This document shows, in pieces, positions 17,236-27,382 of a DNA stretch of 64,000 bases. The notes under the pieces are model-generated. The model made no database searches and was not told where the DNA came from. It saw only the letters and a program-made list of their open reading frames with translations. The position numbers and the translations under genes are program-made. Origin of the DNA: Bacillus cabrialesii (GTDB taxonomy: Bacteria > Bacillota > Bacilli > Bacillales > Bacillaceae); contig NZ_CP096889.1 in assembly GCF_004124315.2 (NCBI RefSeq), forward strand, positions 1,719,001-1,783,000. The letters run 5' to 3'. Every line of letters begins with the position of its first letter. Position 1 is the first letter of the stretch.

Positions 17236-18015
17236 ATGAATTCGATTATTGATTTATTTCCTGCCTTCTTACTGGTTTTTATTAGAATCTCTGCTTTTTT
17301 TGTAACGATTCCGCTATTCGGACACCGAAATGTCCCGGCTGTTCATCGTATTGGATTTGCTTTTTTTCTCGCGGTCATTTGTTTCAGCACTATTGATAAA
17401 CCTCCCTCTTTGGAGATAGATGGGCAATATATGCTCTTGGCGTTTAAGGAAGCTTTGGTTGGTCTCTGTCTAGGTTTAATCGCTTATATGATGATTGCCG
17501 CAGTTCAGATTGCCGGTTCGTTTATTGATTTTCAAATGGGTTTTTCAATTGCGAACGTTATTGATCCGCAAACCGGTGCACAAAGTCCGTTGATCGGCCA
17601 GTTTATCTATACGATGGCACTTTTGTTTATGCTTAGTGTCAATGCCCATCATTTGCTGCTGGACGGTATTTACTACAGCTTTCAGTATATTTCAGTTGAT
17701 CAGGCATTTCCGAATTTCGGCGATGAAAAGTTTGCTTATTTTATCGCGAAAAGCTTTAATGCGATGTTTATTATCGCTTTTCAAATGTCAGCGCCGGTTG
17801 TGGCCAGTTTGTTTCTTGTTGATTTAGCATTAGGTATCGTGGCTCGGACTGTTCCGCAACTAAATGTATTTGTGGTCGGTTTGCCTTTAAAGATTGCTGT
17901 CAGTTTCATCATGCTCATTGTGTGTATGTCCGTTATCTTCGTCGTTGTGCGGAATGTTTTCGGTTTAACGATTGAAACGATGCGGAATCTTTTAGCATTG
18001 GTCGGTGTTTCTTAA
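17236..18015 (+). CDS. fliR: Flagellar export gate protein FliR
   Basis: Gate subunit that completes the FliP5QxR assembly. The 259-residue, very hydrophobic product has about six membrane segments and the conserved QMGFSIANVIDPQTGAQSPL region. ATG at 17236 gives the usual length; an upstream in-frame TTG at 17218 would overlap fliQ further and lacks an SD. Stop codon and the flhB start share one base (TAATG). Confidence 0.97.
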   Translation: MNSIIDLFPAFLLVFIRISAFFVTIPLFGHRNVPAVHRIGFAFFLAVICFSTIDKPPSLEIDGQYMLLAFKEALVGLCLGLIAYMMIAAVQIAGSFIDFQMGFSIANVIDPQTGAQSPLIGQFIYTMALLFMLSVNAHHLLLDGIYYSFQYISVDQAFPNFGDEKFAYFIAKSFNAMFIIAFQMSAPVVASLFLVDLALGIVARTVPQLNVFVVGLPLKIAVSFIMLIVCMSVIFVVVRNVFGLTIETMRNLLALVGVS

Positions 18016-19097
18016 TGAAGCTTAGAATTGATCTGCAGTTTTTTGCGGGAGAGAAGACGGAAAAAGCCACCCCGAAAAAACGGAAGGATACGCGAAAGAA
18101 AGGGCAGGTAGCCAAAAGCTCGGATGTTAATACCGCCATTTCTTTACTCGTCATATTCCTTTCGCTTATTGCGATTGGTCCATATATGAGAGACAAGCTG
18201 CTTTCATTTATAGAAACGTTTTATACCGATTCGCTCACAATGAAGCTCTCAGAATCAAATGTGCATACACTGTTTATCAGCTTATTAGAGGATATGGGCA
18301 TGATACTTGCACCGATCTTGCTTGTCGCTCTTGTTGCAGGGGTCGTAAGCAACTATATGCAGGTTGGGTTCTTGTTTTCTGCTGAAGTGATACAGCCTAA
18401 GCTTGAAAAGCTGGACCCGATCAAAGGCTTTAAACGAATATACAGCATGAGGGCGATTGTAGAGCTGATTAAATCTATATTGAAAATCACTGTTGTCGGT
18501 TTTGCGGCTTTTGCTGTGCTTTGGCTTCATTATGGAGAAATTCTCCGGCTCCCGCTCCTGACACCTGAAGAGGCACTTTCTTTTGTTTCAAAACTTACCT
18601 TGTGGATGGGGCTGAGCGGTGCAGGGGCTTTGTTGATACTTGCTGGTCTCGACTATTTATATCAGAGGTTTGACTATGAGAAAAATATCAAAATGTCAAA
18701 GCAGGATATAAAAGACGAGTACAAAAAATCTGAAGGAGACCCGATTATCAGGTCTAAAATTAAACAAAAACAGCGGGAAATGGCGATGAGGCGGATGATG
18801 CAGGAGGTTCCAAAAGCTGATGTCATTATCACAAATCCGACTCACTATGCGATTGCCCTGAAATATGACGAAGAAAAAATGGACGCTCCTTATATTGTTG
18901 CAAAAGGTGTTGACCATCTGGCATTAAAAATCAGGAAAATTGCTAAAGAGCATGATGTCATGATGGTAGAAAACAGACCGCTTGCACGTGCGTTATATGA
19001 TCAGGTAGAAATTGACCAGGCAGTGCCGGAAGAATTTTTTAAAGTCTTGGCAGAAATTCTGGCTTACGTATATAAAACAAAACAAAAAGTATATTGA
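18015..19097 (+). CDS. flhB: Flagellar export switch protein FlhB
   Basis: Membrane protein that switches secretion from hook to filament substrates. The 360-residue product has a basic N-terminus (EKTEKATPKKRKDTRKKGQV), four membrane segments (about 28-210) and a cytoplasmic domain with the autocleavage site NPTH at residues 274-277 (cleavage between Asn and Pro). FliK, encoded upstream, triggers the switch in this family. There is little SD before the ATG, so translation probably follows from fliR. Confidence 0.98.
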   Translation: MKLRIDLQFFAGEKTEKATPKKRKDTRKKGQVAKSSDVNTAISLLVIFLSLIAIGPYMRDKLLSFIETFYTDSLTMKLSESNVHTLFISLLEDMGMILAPILLVALVAGVVSNYMQVGFLFSAEVIQPKLEKLDPIKGFKRIYSMRAIVELIKSILKITVVGFAAFAVLWLHYGEILRLPLLTPEEALSFVSKLTLWMGLSGAGALLILAGLDYLYQRFDYEKNIKMSKQDIKDEYKKSEGDPIIRSKIKQKQREMAMRRMMQEVPKADVIITNPTHYAIALKYDEEKMDAPYIVAKGVDHLALKIRKIAKEHDVMMVENRPLARALYDQVEIDQAVPEEFFKVLAEILAYVYKTKQKVY

Positions 19098-19129
19098 ATT
19101 TTTCGATTTAAAAGGAGAGAAAAAACAGC

Positions 19130-21163
19130 ATGTCAACAAGAGATTTATCCGTTTTAATAAGTGTGGTCCTCATTGTGGCGATGCTGGTGATTCCATTTCC
19201 TCCATGGCTGTTAAGTATTTTGATCATTATTAATATTTCTCTTGCGTTGATCGTGCTTCTTACCACAATGAATATGCAAGAAGCGCTTCAGTTTTCGATC
19301 TTTCCGTCACTGTTGCTGCTTTTAACCCTATTTCGTTTGGGCTTGAACGTCTCAACTACCCGTTCGATTCTTTCACATGGTGAGGGAGGAAAAGTCGTCG
19401 AGACTTTCGGAAATTTCGTTGTCGGCGGAAATGTATTAGTTGGACTCGTTGTTTTTATCATCCTGATTATTATTCAGTTTATCGTCATTACGAAAGGTGC
19501 TGAACGTGTTTCAGAGGTTGCGGCAAGGTTTACGCTGGACGCAATGCCGGGGAAGCAGATGAGTATTGATGCTGATTTAAACGCAGGGATGATTACCGAA
19601 CAGGAAGCGAAGCACCGCCGCGAAAAAGTGGCAAGAGAAGCAGACTTTTATGGAGCAATGGACGGTGCCAGTAAATTTGTAAAAGGCGACGCGATAGCCG
19701 GAATCATCATTGTGATGATCAATGTTATCTTCGGTATCGTTATCGGAATGCTTCAGCAGGGCATGTCCATTCAAGAAGCCGCTTCGCACTTTACGATGCT
19801 GACTGTAGGGGATGGAATTGTTTCGCAAATTCCGGCGCTGCTAATTTCTACAGCTACGGGTATTGTCGTGACAAGAGCTGCCTCTGAAGGAAACTTGGGT
19901 CATGACATTACAGGTCAGCTGTTTGCTTATCCAAAGCTTTTATACGTCACAGCAGCTACAATTTTGCTTCTTGGTATTTTCACTCCGATTGGCATTTTTC
20001 TGACGGGGCCGCTTGCGGGGCTGCTTGCTTTCGGCGCTTATACGTTATCTAAATCAGGTAAGGAAAAAGAGGAAGTTGATGAGGTCCTTGAGGAAGAGAC
20101 TGAGATTGACGAGCTTAAAAGCCCTGAAAGCGTTGTTCAGCTTCTGCACATAGATCCGATAGAATTCGAGTTCGGGTACGGTCTGATCCCGCTTGCTGAT
20201 GCCAATCAAGGCGGTGATTTATTGGACCGAATTGTAATGATTCGCCGTCAGTTGGCTCTGGAACTCGGACTTGTCATTCCTGTTGTGCGCATCAGAGACA
20301 ATATAGCGTTGCAGCCTAATGAATACCGACTGAAAATTAAAGGTAACGAAGTAGCGAAAGGCGAGCTGTTGCTTGATCACTATTTAGCGATGTCGCCTAC
20401 GCCTGAAGACGATCTCATTGAAGGAATTGAAACAGTTGAACCGTCATTCGGACTGCCGGCCAAATGGATTGGCGAATCCGTAAAGGATGAGGCTGACATG
20501 CTTGGTTATACAGTTGTCGATCCTGCATCAGTCGTTTCAACCCATATTACGGAAAAAATTAAGCAGCATGCCCACGAATTGATCGGAAGACAGGAAACGA
20601 AACAGCTGATCGATCACTTGAAAGAAACGTATCCGGTCCTTGTGGAAGAGGTTACGCCGAATCCGTTGTCTGTCGGTGATATTCAGAAGGTGCTGGCTAA
20701 GCTTTTAAAAGAAAAAGTTTCTATCCGAAATTTAGTCACGATTTTTGAAACGCTTGCCGACTATGGAAAACTAACAACAGATTCTGATCTTCTGACAGAG
20801 TATACAAGACAGGCACTGGCTAAACAAATTACAGCCCAGTTTGCCAAAGAAAATGAAGTGTTAAAGGTTGTGACTTGTTCGGGCCGTGTAGAAAAGGCAA
20901 TAGCAGACGGTGTGCAGCAAACGGAACACGGGAATTATTTGTCGCTTGAACCAGATATTTCAGAAAGCATTGTACGTTCTGTCGCTAAAGAAGCCGAACA
21001 ACTTTCACTGCGTCAGGAAAATGCGATTCTTCTCTGCTCGCCGCCTGTCAGAATGTATGTGAAACAGCTTCTGGAACGATACTTCCCTGATCTTCCGGTA
21101 CTTTCTTATAACGAACTTGAGGCGAATGTTGAGGTACAAAGCATTGGAGTGGTGGATATTTAA
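19130..21163 (+). CDS. flhA: Flagellar export gate protein FlhA
   Basis: Largest gate protein, forming the nonameric cytoplasmic ring that docks chaperone-substrate complexes. The 677-residue product has eight predicted membrane segments in the first ~310 residues, including the highly conserved FHIPEP-type region (FTLDAMPGKQMSIDADLNAG near 140), and a cytoplasmic domain from ~330 to the end. AAAGGAGAG ribosome site before ATG. It shares one base with the flhF start. Confidence 0.98.
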   Translation: MSTRDLSVLISVVLIVAMLVIPFPPWLLSILIIINISLALIVLLTTMNMQEALQFSIFPSLLLLLTLFRLGLNVSTTRSILSHGEGGKVVETFGNFVVGGNVLVGLVVFIILIIIQFIVITKGAERVSEVAARFTLDAMPGKQMSIDADLNAGMITEQEAKHRREKVAREADFYGAMDGASKFVKGDAIAGIIIVMINVIFGIVIGMLQQGMSIQEAASHFTMLTVGDGIVSQIPALLISTATGIVVTRAASEGNLGHDITGQLFAYPKLLYVTAATILLLGIFTPIGIFLTGPLAGLLAFGAYTLSKSGKEKEEVDEVLEEETEIDELKSPESVVQLLHIDPIEFEFGYGLIPLADANQGGDLLDRIVMIRRQLALELGLVIPVVRIRDNIALQPNEYRLKIKGNEVAKGELLLDHYLAMSPTPEDDLIEGIETVEPSFGLPAKWIGESVKDEADMLGYTVVDPASVVSTHITEKIKQHAHELIGRQETKQLIDHLKETYPVLVEEVTPNPLSVGDIQKVLAKLLKEKVSIRNLVTIFETLADYGKLTTDSDLLTEYTRQALAKQITAQFAKENEVLKVVTCSGRVEKAIADGVQQTEHGNYLSLEPDISESIVRSVAKEAEQLSLRQENAILLCSPPVRMYVKQLLERYFPDLPVLSYNELEANVEVQSIGVVDI

Positions 21164-22263
21164 TGAAAATAAAAAAATTTACTGCTGCTTCAATGCAAGA
21201 AGCGGCACTTCTCATCAGAAAAGAGTTAGGTAATGAAGCGGTCATATTAAATTCGAAAAAAATTAAAAAGCGAAAATGGTTTGGACTCGTCAACAAGCCT
21301 GCTGTTGAGGTAATTGCCGTATTGGATCAAGACTTTCTTGAGAAAAAAACACCTCAAAAAGCAGCTGAGCCGAAACAAACATTAAAAACTCCGGTCAGCA
21401 GTCCGAAAATAGAGGAGAGGACATATCTCCCTCAATTTTCGGCGCAACATGAGCCCGGTGATTTTTCAGCTTATCAATCTGTACTTCCTGAGCCGCTGCG
21501 AAAAGCAGAAAAGCTTTTGGAAGAAACGGGGATTAAAGAGTCAACGAAGACGAGCGCTCTAAAAAAATTGCTTCGCTTCTCCGTGGAAGCGGGCGGGCTT
21601 ACTGAAGAAAACGTGGTCGGCAAACTTCAAGATATACTATGCGATACACTGCCTTCAGCAGACAAGTGGCAGGAGCCGATTCAGTCAAAGTATATCGTAC
21701 TGTTTGGCTCAACAGGTGCTGGTAAAACAACAACGCTGGCTAAGCTCGCAGCCATATCTATGCTTGAAAAACAGAAAAAAATCGCTTTTATTACAACAGA
21801 TACGTATCGTATTGCAGCTGTTGAACAGTTGAAAACATACGCCGAACTGCTGCAGGCTCCTCTGGAAGTTTGCTATACAAAAGAAGAATTCCAGCAGGCG
21901 AAGGAGTTATTTTCTGAGTATGATCATGTGTTTATTGATACAGCCGGAAGAAACTTCAAGGAGCAGCAATACATTGATGAATTGAAAGAAACGATTCCTT
22001 TTGGGAGCAGCATTCAGTCATTTCTCGTTTTGTCCGCGACTACAAAATATGAAGATATGAAGCATATTGTCAAACGGTTTTCAGCCGTCCCTGTCAATCA
22101 GTTCATTTTCACAAAAATAGATGAAACTGCTTCCTTGGGTTCTGTATTTAATATACTGGCAGAATCAAAAATAGGTGCCGGGTTTATTACAAACGGCCAG
22201 AATGTGCCGGAGGATATACAAACTGTATCTCCGCTTGATTTTGTAAGGATGCTGTGCAGATGA
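21163..22263 (+). CDS. flhF: Flagellar SRP-type GTPase FlhF
   Basis: SRP-family GTPase that sets flagellar position and number. The 366-residue product has an N-terminal basic domain, a four-helix N domain, and a G domain with P-loop GSTGAGKTTT at about 181, TDTYR (G2), DTAGR (G3, near 264) and TKIDE (G4). In Bacillus it helps produce the peritrichous, non-polar pattern together with FlhG. TAATG junction with flhA; overlaps flhG. Confidence 0.97.
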   Translation: MKIKKFTAASMQEAALLIRKELGNEAVILNSKKIKKRKWFGLVNKPAVEVIAVLDQDFLEKKTPQKAAEPKQTLKTPVSSPKIEERTYLPQFSAQHEPGDFSAYQSVLPEPLRKAEKLLEETGIKESTKTSALKKLLRFSVEAGGLTEENVVGKLQDILCDTLPSADKWQEPIQSKYIVLFGSTGAGKTTTLAKLAAISMLEKQKKIAFITTDTYRIAAVEQLKTYAELLQAPLEVCYTKEEFQQAKELFSEYDHVFIDTAGRNFKEQQYIDELKETIPFGSSIQSFLVLSATTKYEDMKHIVKRFSAVPVNQFIFTKIDETASLGSVFNILAESKIGAGFITNGQNVPEDIQTVSPLDFVRMLCR

Positions 22264-23150
22264 ACAGATTTGACCAAGCAGCAGCTTTACGGGCGAAAAT
22301 GGAAAAGCGTCAGCGTGTTCTGCCTATGGTTTTTTCACAAAAAGCGAAGACACTTGCTGTCATCAGCGGCAAAGGCGGTGTCGGAAAATCCAATATTACC
22401 TTAAACATGGCCCTTGCGCTGCAGGATAAAGGTAAGAAGGTACTGCTCATCGATCTTGATATCGGGATGGGGAACATTGATATATTGATGGGAAACTCAT
22501 CGTCCGCCACGATTATCGATGTATTAACCGAACGCAGGCCTCTGATGCAGTCACTATCCGTTGGGGCAAAGGGTTTGCGGTATATATCAGGGGGAACCGG
22601 TCTGGATGCGATGTTTCAGCTGGATCAGAGAAAATGGGCGTTTTTTGCCAATGAACTTTCTCATGCGTTAAGCCAGTTCGATTATGTCTTGTTTGACATG
22701 GGAGCGGGCTTATCGAAAGATCAGCTGCCTTTTATTTTATCAACAGAAGATATTTTGATCATAACGACTCCCGAACCGACGGCCATCATGGACGCATACA
22801 GCGCGGTCAAGCATTTGGTTTTGACGGAAAATAAGCTTTCAATGAAGGTGGCTGTCAATCGGTGCCGTGATCAAAAGGAAGGGCTAGACGCTTTTACCCG
22901 CCTTTCCCGCACGATTCATATGTTTTTGGATGTTCAGGTTCAGTTTGTTGGTTCCGTTTCTGACGATCCGATTGTGAGCAAAGCAGTTGTCGAACAGGTT
23001 CCTTTTTTCATAAAAAGTCCTCAGGCAAAAGCCAGCCGGTCAGTCCGTCTTTTAGCGGACGCCTTGTTTGAAAGAGAAGAAACAAGACACAAAGAAGACA
23101 AACAGACATTTATAGAGAAATTATCTTCTTTTTTAATGAGGAGGGCTTAA
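22254..23150 (+). CDS. flhG: MinD-like ATPase FlhG (YlxH)
   Basis: MinD/ParA-type ATPase that regulates FlhF. The product (298 residues from GTG 22254, 296 from ATG 22260) has the N-terminal FlhF-activating motif DQAAALR, a deviant Walker A GKGGVGKS near residue 39, LIDLDIGMGN (switch I) and FDMGAGLS (Walker B/switch II). The C-terminal helix after residue ~270 is likely the membrane-targeting part. AAGGA is 5 bases from the GTG and 11 from the ATG, so the start is uncertain. Confidence 0.95.
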   Translation: MQMNRFDQAAALRAKMEKRQRVLPMVFSQKAKTLAVISGKGGVGKSNITLNMALALQDKGKKVLLIDLDIGMGNIDILMGNSSSATIIDVLTERRPLMQSLSVGAKGLRYISGGTGLDAMFQLDQRKWAFFANELSHALSQFDYVLFDMGAGLSKDQLPFILSTEDILIITTPEPTAIMDAYSAVKHLVLTENKLSMKVAVNRCRDQKEGLDAFTRLSRTIHMFLDVQVQFVGSVSDDPIVSKAVVEQVPFFIKSPQAKASRSVRLLADALFEREETRHKEDKQTFIEKLSSFLMRRA

Positions 23151-23151
23151 T

Positions 23152-24222
23152 TTGATTCGTGTGCTTGTAGTTGATGATTCAGCTTTTATGAGAAAAATGA
23201 TAAGTGATTTTCTAACCGAGGAAAAGCAGATAGAAGTAATCGGAACTGCGAGAAACGGAGAAGAAGCGCTTAAGAAGATTGAATTACTAAATCCGGATGT
23301 TATTACTCTTGATGTTGAAATGCCGGTCATGAATGGGACAGACACACTGCGTAAAATTATTGAGATTTATAACTTGCCGGTCATCATGGTGTCAAGCCAG
23401 ACTGCAAAAGGTAAAGAGTGCACAATTAATTGTTTAGAGATCGGGGCCTTTGACTTTATCACAAAGCCATCAGGCTCAATATCTCTGGATTTGTACAAAA
23501 TTAAAGAACAATTAGTTGAGCGTGTCGTCGCGGCAGGACTTTCAGGCAAGCGGAAACATCCTGCTACACAGGCAGTTCGGCCTGAACCTATAGTGCGTGC
23601 TGTAAAGCCTGAATTAAGCAAACCGAAACTCGGTTCAGGCAGGCAAATTGTATGTATCGGCACATCAACAGGCGGCCCAAGGGCATTACAAAAAGTGATA
23701 CCGAAGCTCCCTAAGGATTTGAATGCACCGGTGGTTGTTGTTCAGCACATGCCTGAAGGTTTTACTGCTTCTTTGGCTGAGCGGCTGAATCATTTATCTG
23801 ACATTCAAGTAAAAGAAGCAAAAGATGGTGAAGCGGCTCTTAACGGCTGTGTTTACATTGCACCGGGCGGAAAAAACATATCCGTTATCAAAAACAGCGG
23901 GGGACTCCAGATCGTTCTTGATAATCACGATACACCAAGCCGTCATAAACCATCAGCGGATTATTTATTCCGTTCTGTCGGTAAACTGGCAGACTATGAA
24001 AAAGTAGCGGTTATCATGACCGGAATGGGCAGTGACGGCACTGCCGGCTTAAAGGACATGCTAACGGCCGGCAATGTGAAAACCATTGCGGAGTCTGAAG
24101 AATCTTGTGTCGTATATGGGATGCCGAAAGCTGCTGTTAAAGCAGGCCTCATTCATGAGATTAAACATGTGGAAGATATCGCAGCATCCATCACAAGCTG
24201 TGTGAAAAAAGAGAGGGTGTGA
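23152..24222 (+). CDS. cheB: Chemotaxis response regulator protein-glutamate methylesterase CheB
   Basis: Removes methyl groups from chemoreceptors to adapt signalling. The 356-residue product has an N-terminal receiver domain with phosphoacceptor Asp54 (ITLDVEMPVM), and a C-terminal esterase domain with the catalytic Ser in GTSTGG (near 170), catalytic His in VVQHMPEGF and Asp in MTGMGSDGT. Start TTG at 23152 follows GAGGAGGG. First of the chemotaxis block cheB-A-W-C-D. Confidence 0.98.
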   Translation: MIRVLVVDDSAFMRKMISDFLTEEKQIEVIGTARNGEEALKKIELLNPDVITLDVEMPVMNGTDTLRKIIEIYNLPVIMVSSQTAKGKECTINCLEIGAFDFITKPSGSISLDLYKIKEQLVERVVAAGLSGKRKHPATQAVRPEPIVRAVKPELSKPKLGSGRQIVCIGTSTGGPRALQKVIPKLPKDLNAPVVVVQHMPEGFTASLAERLNHLSDIQVKEAKDGEAALNGCVYIAPGGKNISVIKNSGGLQIVLDNHDTPSRHKPSADYLFRSVGKLADYEKVAVIMTGMGSDGTAGLKDMLTAGNVKTIAESEESCVVYGMPKAAVKAGLIHEIKHVEDIAASITSCVKKERV

Positions 24223-24226
24223 TTCA

Positions 24227-26242
24227 ATGGATATGAATCAGTATTTAGATGTCTTTATTGATGAGAGTAAAGAACATTTACAAACATGTAATGAAAAGCT
24301 TCTCCTTTTAGAGAAAGACCCGACTGACCTTCAGCTCGTTCATGATATATTCAGGGCTGCCCATACATTAAAAGGAATGAGCGCAACGATGGGCTATACG
24401 GATTTAGCACATCTAACCCACCTGCTTGAAAACGTGCTGGATGCAATCCGAAACGGAGACATGGCGGTTACCTCAGACTGGCTGGATATTTTGTTTGAAG
24501 CACTGGATCACCTGGATGCTATGGTTCAGTCTATTATTGACGGCGGGGATGGGAAAAGAGATATCTCAGAAGTAAGCGCAAAGCTTGATGTAAATGGTGC
24601 GCACGCTGAAACGGCTGCCTCTGCGGAACCAGCAGAAGCACAGAATACAGCATCTGATTGGGAATATGACGAATTTGAACGAACTGTCATACAAGAAGCG
24701 GAGGAGCAAGGTTTCAAACGATATGAAATCAAGATTTCTCTGAACGAAAACTGTATGTTAAAAGCAGTTCGTGTCTATATGGTGTTTGAAAAGCTTAATG
24801 AAGTCGGAGAAGTGGCCAAAACAATCCCAAGTGCGGAAGTGCTTGAAACAGAAGATTTCGGTACTGACTTTCAAGTGTGTTTCTTAACACATCAATCAGC
24901 GGAAGAGATAGAACAATTAATCAATGGCGTTTCAGAAATTGAGCATGTTGAAGTCATTCAAGGAGCTCCTTTAACATCAGCTGAAAAGCCGGAAGAACCT
25001 AAACCGGCAGATTCGCCAGCACCTGTACCTGTGAAGCAGGAGAAACAAAAACAGCCTGCTAAAAACGATGAACAAGCCAAACATACTGCCGGCGGATCTA
25101 AAACAATTCGTGTCAACATTGACAGGCTTGATTCATTAATGAACTTATTTGAAGAGCTTGTTATTGACCGCGGGCGTCTCGAGCAGATTGCAAAAGAGCT
25201 TGAGCACAATGAACTGACTGAAACGGTTGAACGAATGACGAGAATTTCCGGAGATTTGCAATCGATTATTCTCAATATGAGAATGGTTCCGGTTGAAACC
25301 GTTTTTAACCGGTTCCCGAGAATGATTCGCCAGCTTCAAAAAGAGCTGAATAAAAAAATCGAACTCTCGATCATCGGTGCTGAAACTGAACTGGATCGAA
25401 CAGTCATTGATGAAATCGGAGATCCTCTCGTTCACTTGATCAGAAACAGTATTGACCATGGGATCGAGTCACCGGAAACACGCTTGCAAAAGGGAAAACC
25501 GGAATCAGGAAAAGTTGTGCTTAAAGCTTATCACAGCGGCAACCATGTCTTTATCGAAGTAGAGGATGACGGTGCGGGCCTTAATCGCAAAAAAATTCTT
25601 GAAAAAGCGCTTGAGCGCGGGGTCATTACGGAAAAAGAAGCAGATACCTTAGAAGACAATGAAATTTACGAATTGATTTTTGCCCCAGGGTTCTCAACTG
25701 CTGATCAAATTTCTGATATTTCCGGCCGAGGCGTCGGACTTGATGTTGTAAAAAATAAACTGGAGTCTCTTGGCGGTTCAGTCAGTGTGAAATCTGCAGA
25801 AGGTCAAGGCTCTTTGTTCAGCATTCAGCTTCCGCTTACATTGTCCATTATTTCAGTTCTGCTGATCAAATTGGAAGAAGAGACATTTGCTATTCCGATT
25901 TCTTCAATCATTGAAACAGCAGTTATTGACAGAAAAGACATTTTGCAAACGCATGACCGTGAAGTAATTGACTTTAGAGGGCACATTGTCCCTGTCGTTT
26001 ATTTAAAAGAAGAGTTTAAAATAGAAGATACAAGGCAAGATGCGGAACAGCTCCATATCATTATCGTGAAAAAAGGCGACAAACCTACTGCATTTGTGGT
26101 GGACTCCTTTATTGGCCAGCAGGAAGTTGTGCTGAAATCACTCGGAGATTATTTAACAAACGTCTTTGCAATTTCCGGAGCTACTATTTTAGGAGACGGA
26201 GAAGTAGCGCTCATTATTGATTGTAATGCACTGATTATTTAA
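24227..26242 (+). CDS. cheA: Chemotaxis histidine kinase CheA
   Basis: Receptor-coupled kinase that phosphorylates CheY and CheB. The 671-residue product has an HPt P1 domain with phosphorylated His46 (RAAHTLKGM), a P2 response-regulator-binding domain (about 145-255), a Pro/Lys-rich linker, dimerisation helices (about 290-355), an HATPase domain with HLIRNSIDHGIE, DDGAG and GRGVGLDVV boxes, and a CheW-like C-terminal domain (about 540-671). Start ATG 24227, five bases after cheB. Confidence 0.98.
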   Translation: MDMNQYLDVFIDESKEHLQTCNEKLLLLEKDPTDLQLVHDIFRAAHTLKGMSATMGYTDLAHLTHLLENVLDAIRNGDMAVTSDWLDILFEALDHLDAMVQSIIDGGDGKRDISEVSAKLDVNGAHAETAASAEPAEAQNTASDWEYDEFERTVIQEAEEQGFKRYEIKISLNENCMLKAVRVYMVFEKLNEVGEVAKTIPSAEVLETEDFGTDFQVCFLTHQSAEEIEQLINGVSEIEHVEVIQGAPLTSAEKPEEPKPADSPAPVPVKQEKQKQPAKNDEQAKHTAGGSKTIRVNIDRLDSLMNLFEELVIDRGRLEQIAKELEHNELTETVERMTRISGDLQSIILNMRMVPVETVFNRFPRMIRQLQKELNKKIELSIIGAETELDRTVIDEIGDPLVHLIRNSIDHGIESPETRLQKGKPESGKVVLKAYHSGNHVFIEVEDDGAGLNRKKILEKALERGVITEKEADTLEDNEIYELIFAPGFSTADQISDISGRGVGLDVVKNKLESLGGSVSVKSAEGQGSLFSIQLPLTLSIISVLLIKLEEETFAIPISSIIETAVIDRKDILQTHDREVIDFRGHIVPVVYLKEEFKIEDTRQDAEQLHIIIVKKGDKPTAFVVDSFIGQQEVVLKSLGDYLTNVFAISGATILGDGEVALIIDCNALII

Positions 26243-26263
26243 CCATTCGAGGAGGTGTCTCAC

Positions 26264-26734
26264 ATGACTGCAGAAATTAAAACCGGCGAAAAAATGATTG
26301 TTTTTATGGTAAATGGCAAAGAGTATGCCATTTCCGTCACTCAGGTGAAATCAATTGAAAAATGGCAAAAGCCAACGAGAGTGCCCGGCGTTGAACCATA
26401 TATTTGCGGGGTAATTAATTTGCGCGGGGTAGTGACTCCGGTAATTGATTTAAGAAAGCGCCTGAATTTGCCAGAGTATGAAATTACCGATGAAACACGA
26501 ATTATCATTATTGCTTATCGTGATAATGAAATCGGCTGGATTGTGGATGAAGCTAATGATGTGATTACCGTACACGAAAGTGAAATCGAATCCGCTCCAG
26601 AAAGCATCCAGAAAGATACGGATGTGTCGATCGAACAGATTGTCAAACAAGAGAACAGACTTTTAAATATTATTGATGCGAACGCGGTTTTGGATAAAGA
26701 ATCATCTCAGTCCGCTGTGCCCGATCAAGCTTAA
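26264..26734 (+). CDS. cheW: Chemotaxis coupling protein CheW
   Basis: Adaptor that links receptors to CheA. The 156-residue protein is a single CheW domain with the motifs VNGKEYAISV, RVPGVEPYICGVINLRG and VVTPVIDLRKRL. ATG at 26264 has GAGGAGGTG 7 bases upstream; the GTG at 26255 lies within that SD and is rejected. Follows cheA by 21 bases. Confidence 0.98.
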   Translation: MTAEIKTGEKMIVFMVNGKEYAISVTQVKSIEKWQKPTRVPGVEPYICGVINLRGVVTPVIDLRKRLNLPEYEITDETRIIIIAYRDNEIGWIVDEANDVITVHESEIESAPESIQKDTDVSIEQIVKQENRLLNIIDANAVLDKESSQSAVPDQA

Positions 26735-26752
26735 TCTTAAAGGGGTTATGAC

Positions 26753-27382
26753 ATGAGTATTTTTAATGGAATCAAAGAAGAGCAGATGGACATTTTGCGG
26801 GAAGTCGGCAATATAGGCGCCGGTCACTCCGCCTCTGCAATGGCCCAGCTGTTAAATAGAAAGATAGATATGGAAGTCCCGTTTGCAAAGCTGCTGTCTT
26901 TCGATGAGCTTGTTGATTTTTTCGGCGGCGCCGATATCCCGGTTGCCAGCATCTTTTTAAGAATGGAAGGCGACTTAACGGGTTCAATGTTCTTTATAAT
27001 GCCTTTTTATCAGGCGGAGCAGTTTATCAGAGAGCTGATAGGGAACCCCGATTTTGATATAGAAGACTTAGGTGAAGATCATATGAGCTCATCCGCTTTG
27101 CATGAACTGGGCAATATTTTAGCAGGTTCATATTTAACAGCCTTGGCAGATTTGACGCAACTCCAGCTTTACCCGAGTGTTCCTGAAGTTTCATTGGACA
27201 TGTTTGGCGCTGTAATCAGCGAAGGGCTGATGGAGCTCAGCCAGGTTGGAGAACACGCCATTGTTGTCGACACGTCAATTTTTGACCAAAGCCATCAGCA
27301 GGAGCTGAAAGCGCATATGTTTATGCTGCCGGACTATGATTCATTTGAAAAGCTCTTTGTCGCCTTGGGTGCATCATTATGA
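26753..27382 (+). CDS. cheC: CheY-P phosphatase CheC
   Basis: Hydrolyses CheY-P and inhibits the receptor deamidase CheD. The 209-residue product shows two copies of the phosphatase helix motif: ILREVGNIGAGHSA (about residues 14-27) and SALHELGNILAGS (about 117-129), each with the Glu-x-x-Asn pair. It lacks the FliM/FliN domains seen in FliY, consistent with a soluble CheC. ATGA overlap with cheD reflects their known complex. Confidence 0.97.
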   Translation: MSIFNGIKEEQMDILREVGNIGAGHSASAMAQLLNRKIDMEVPFAKLLSFDELVDFFGGADIPVASIFLRMEGDLTGSMFFIMPFYQAEQFIRELIGNPDFDIEDLGEDHMSSSALHELGNILAGSYLTALADLTQLQLYPSVPEVSLDMFGAVISEGLMELSQVGEHAIVVDTSIFDQSHQQELKAHMFMLPDYDSFEKLFVALGASL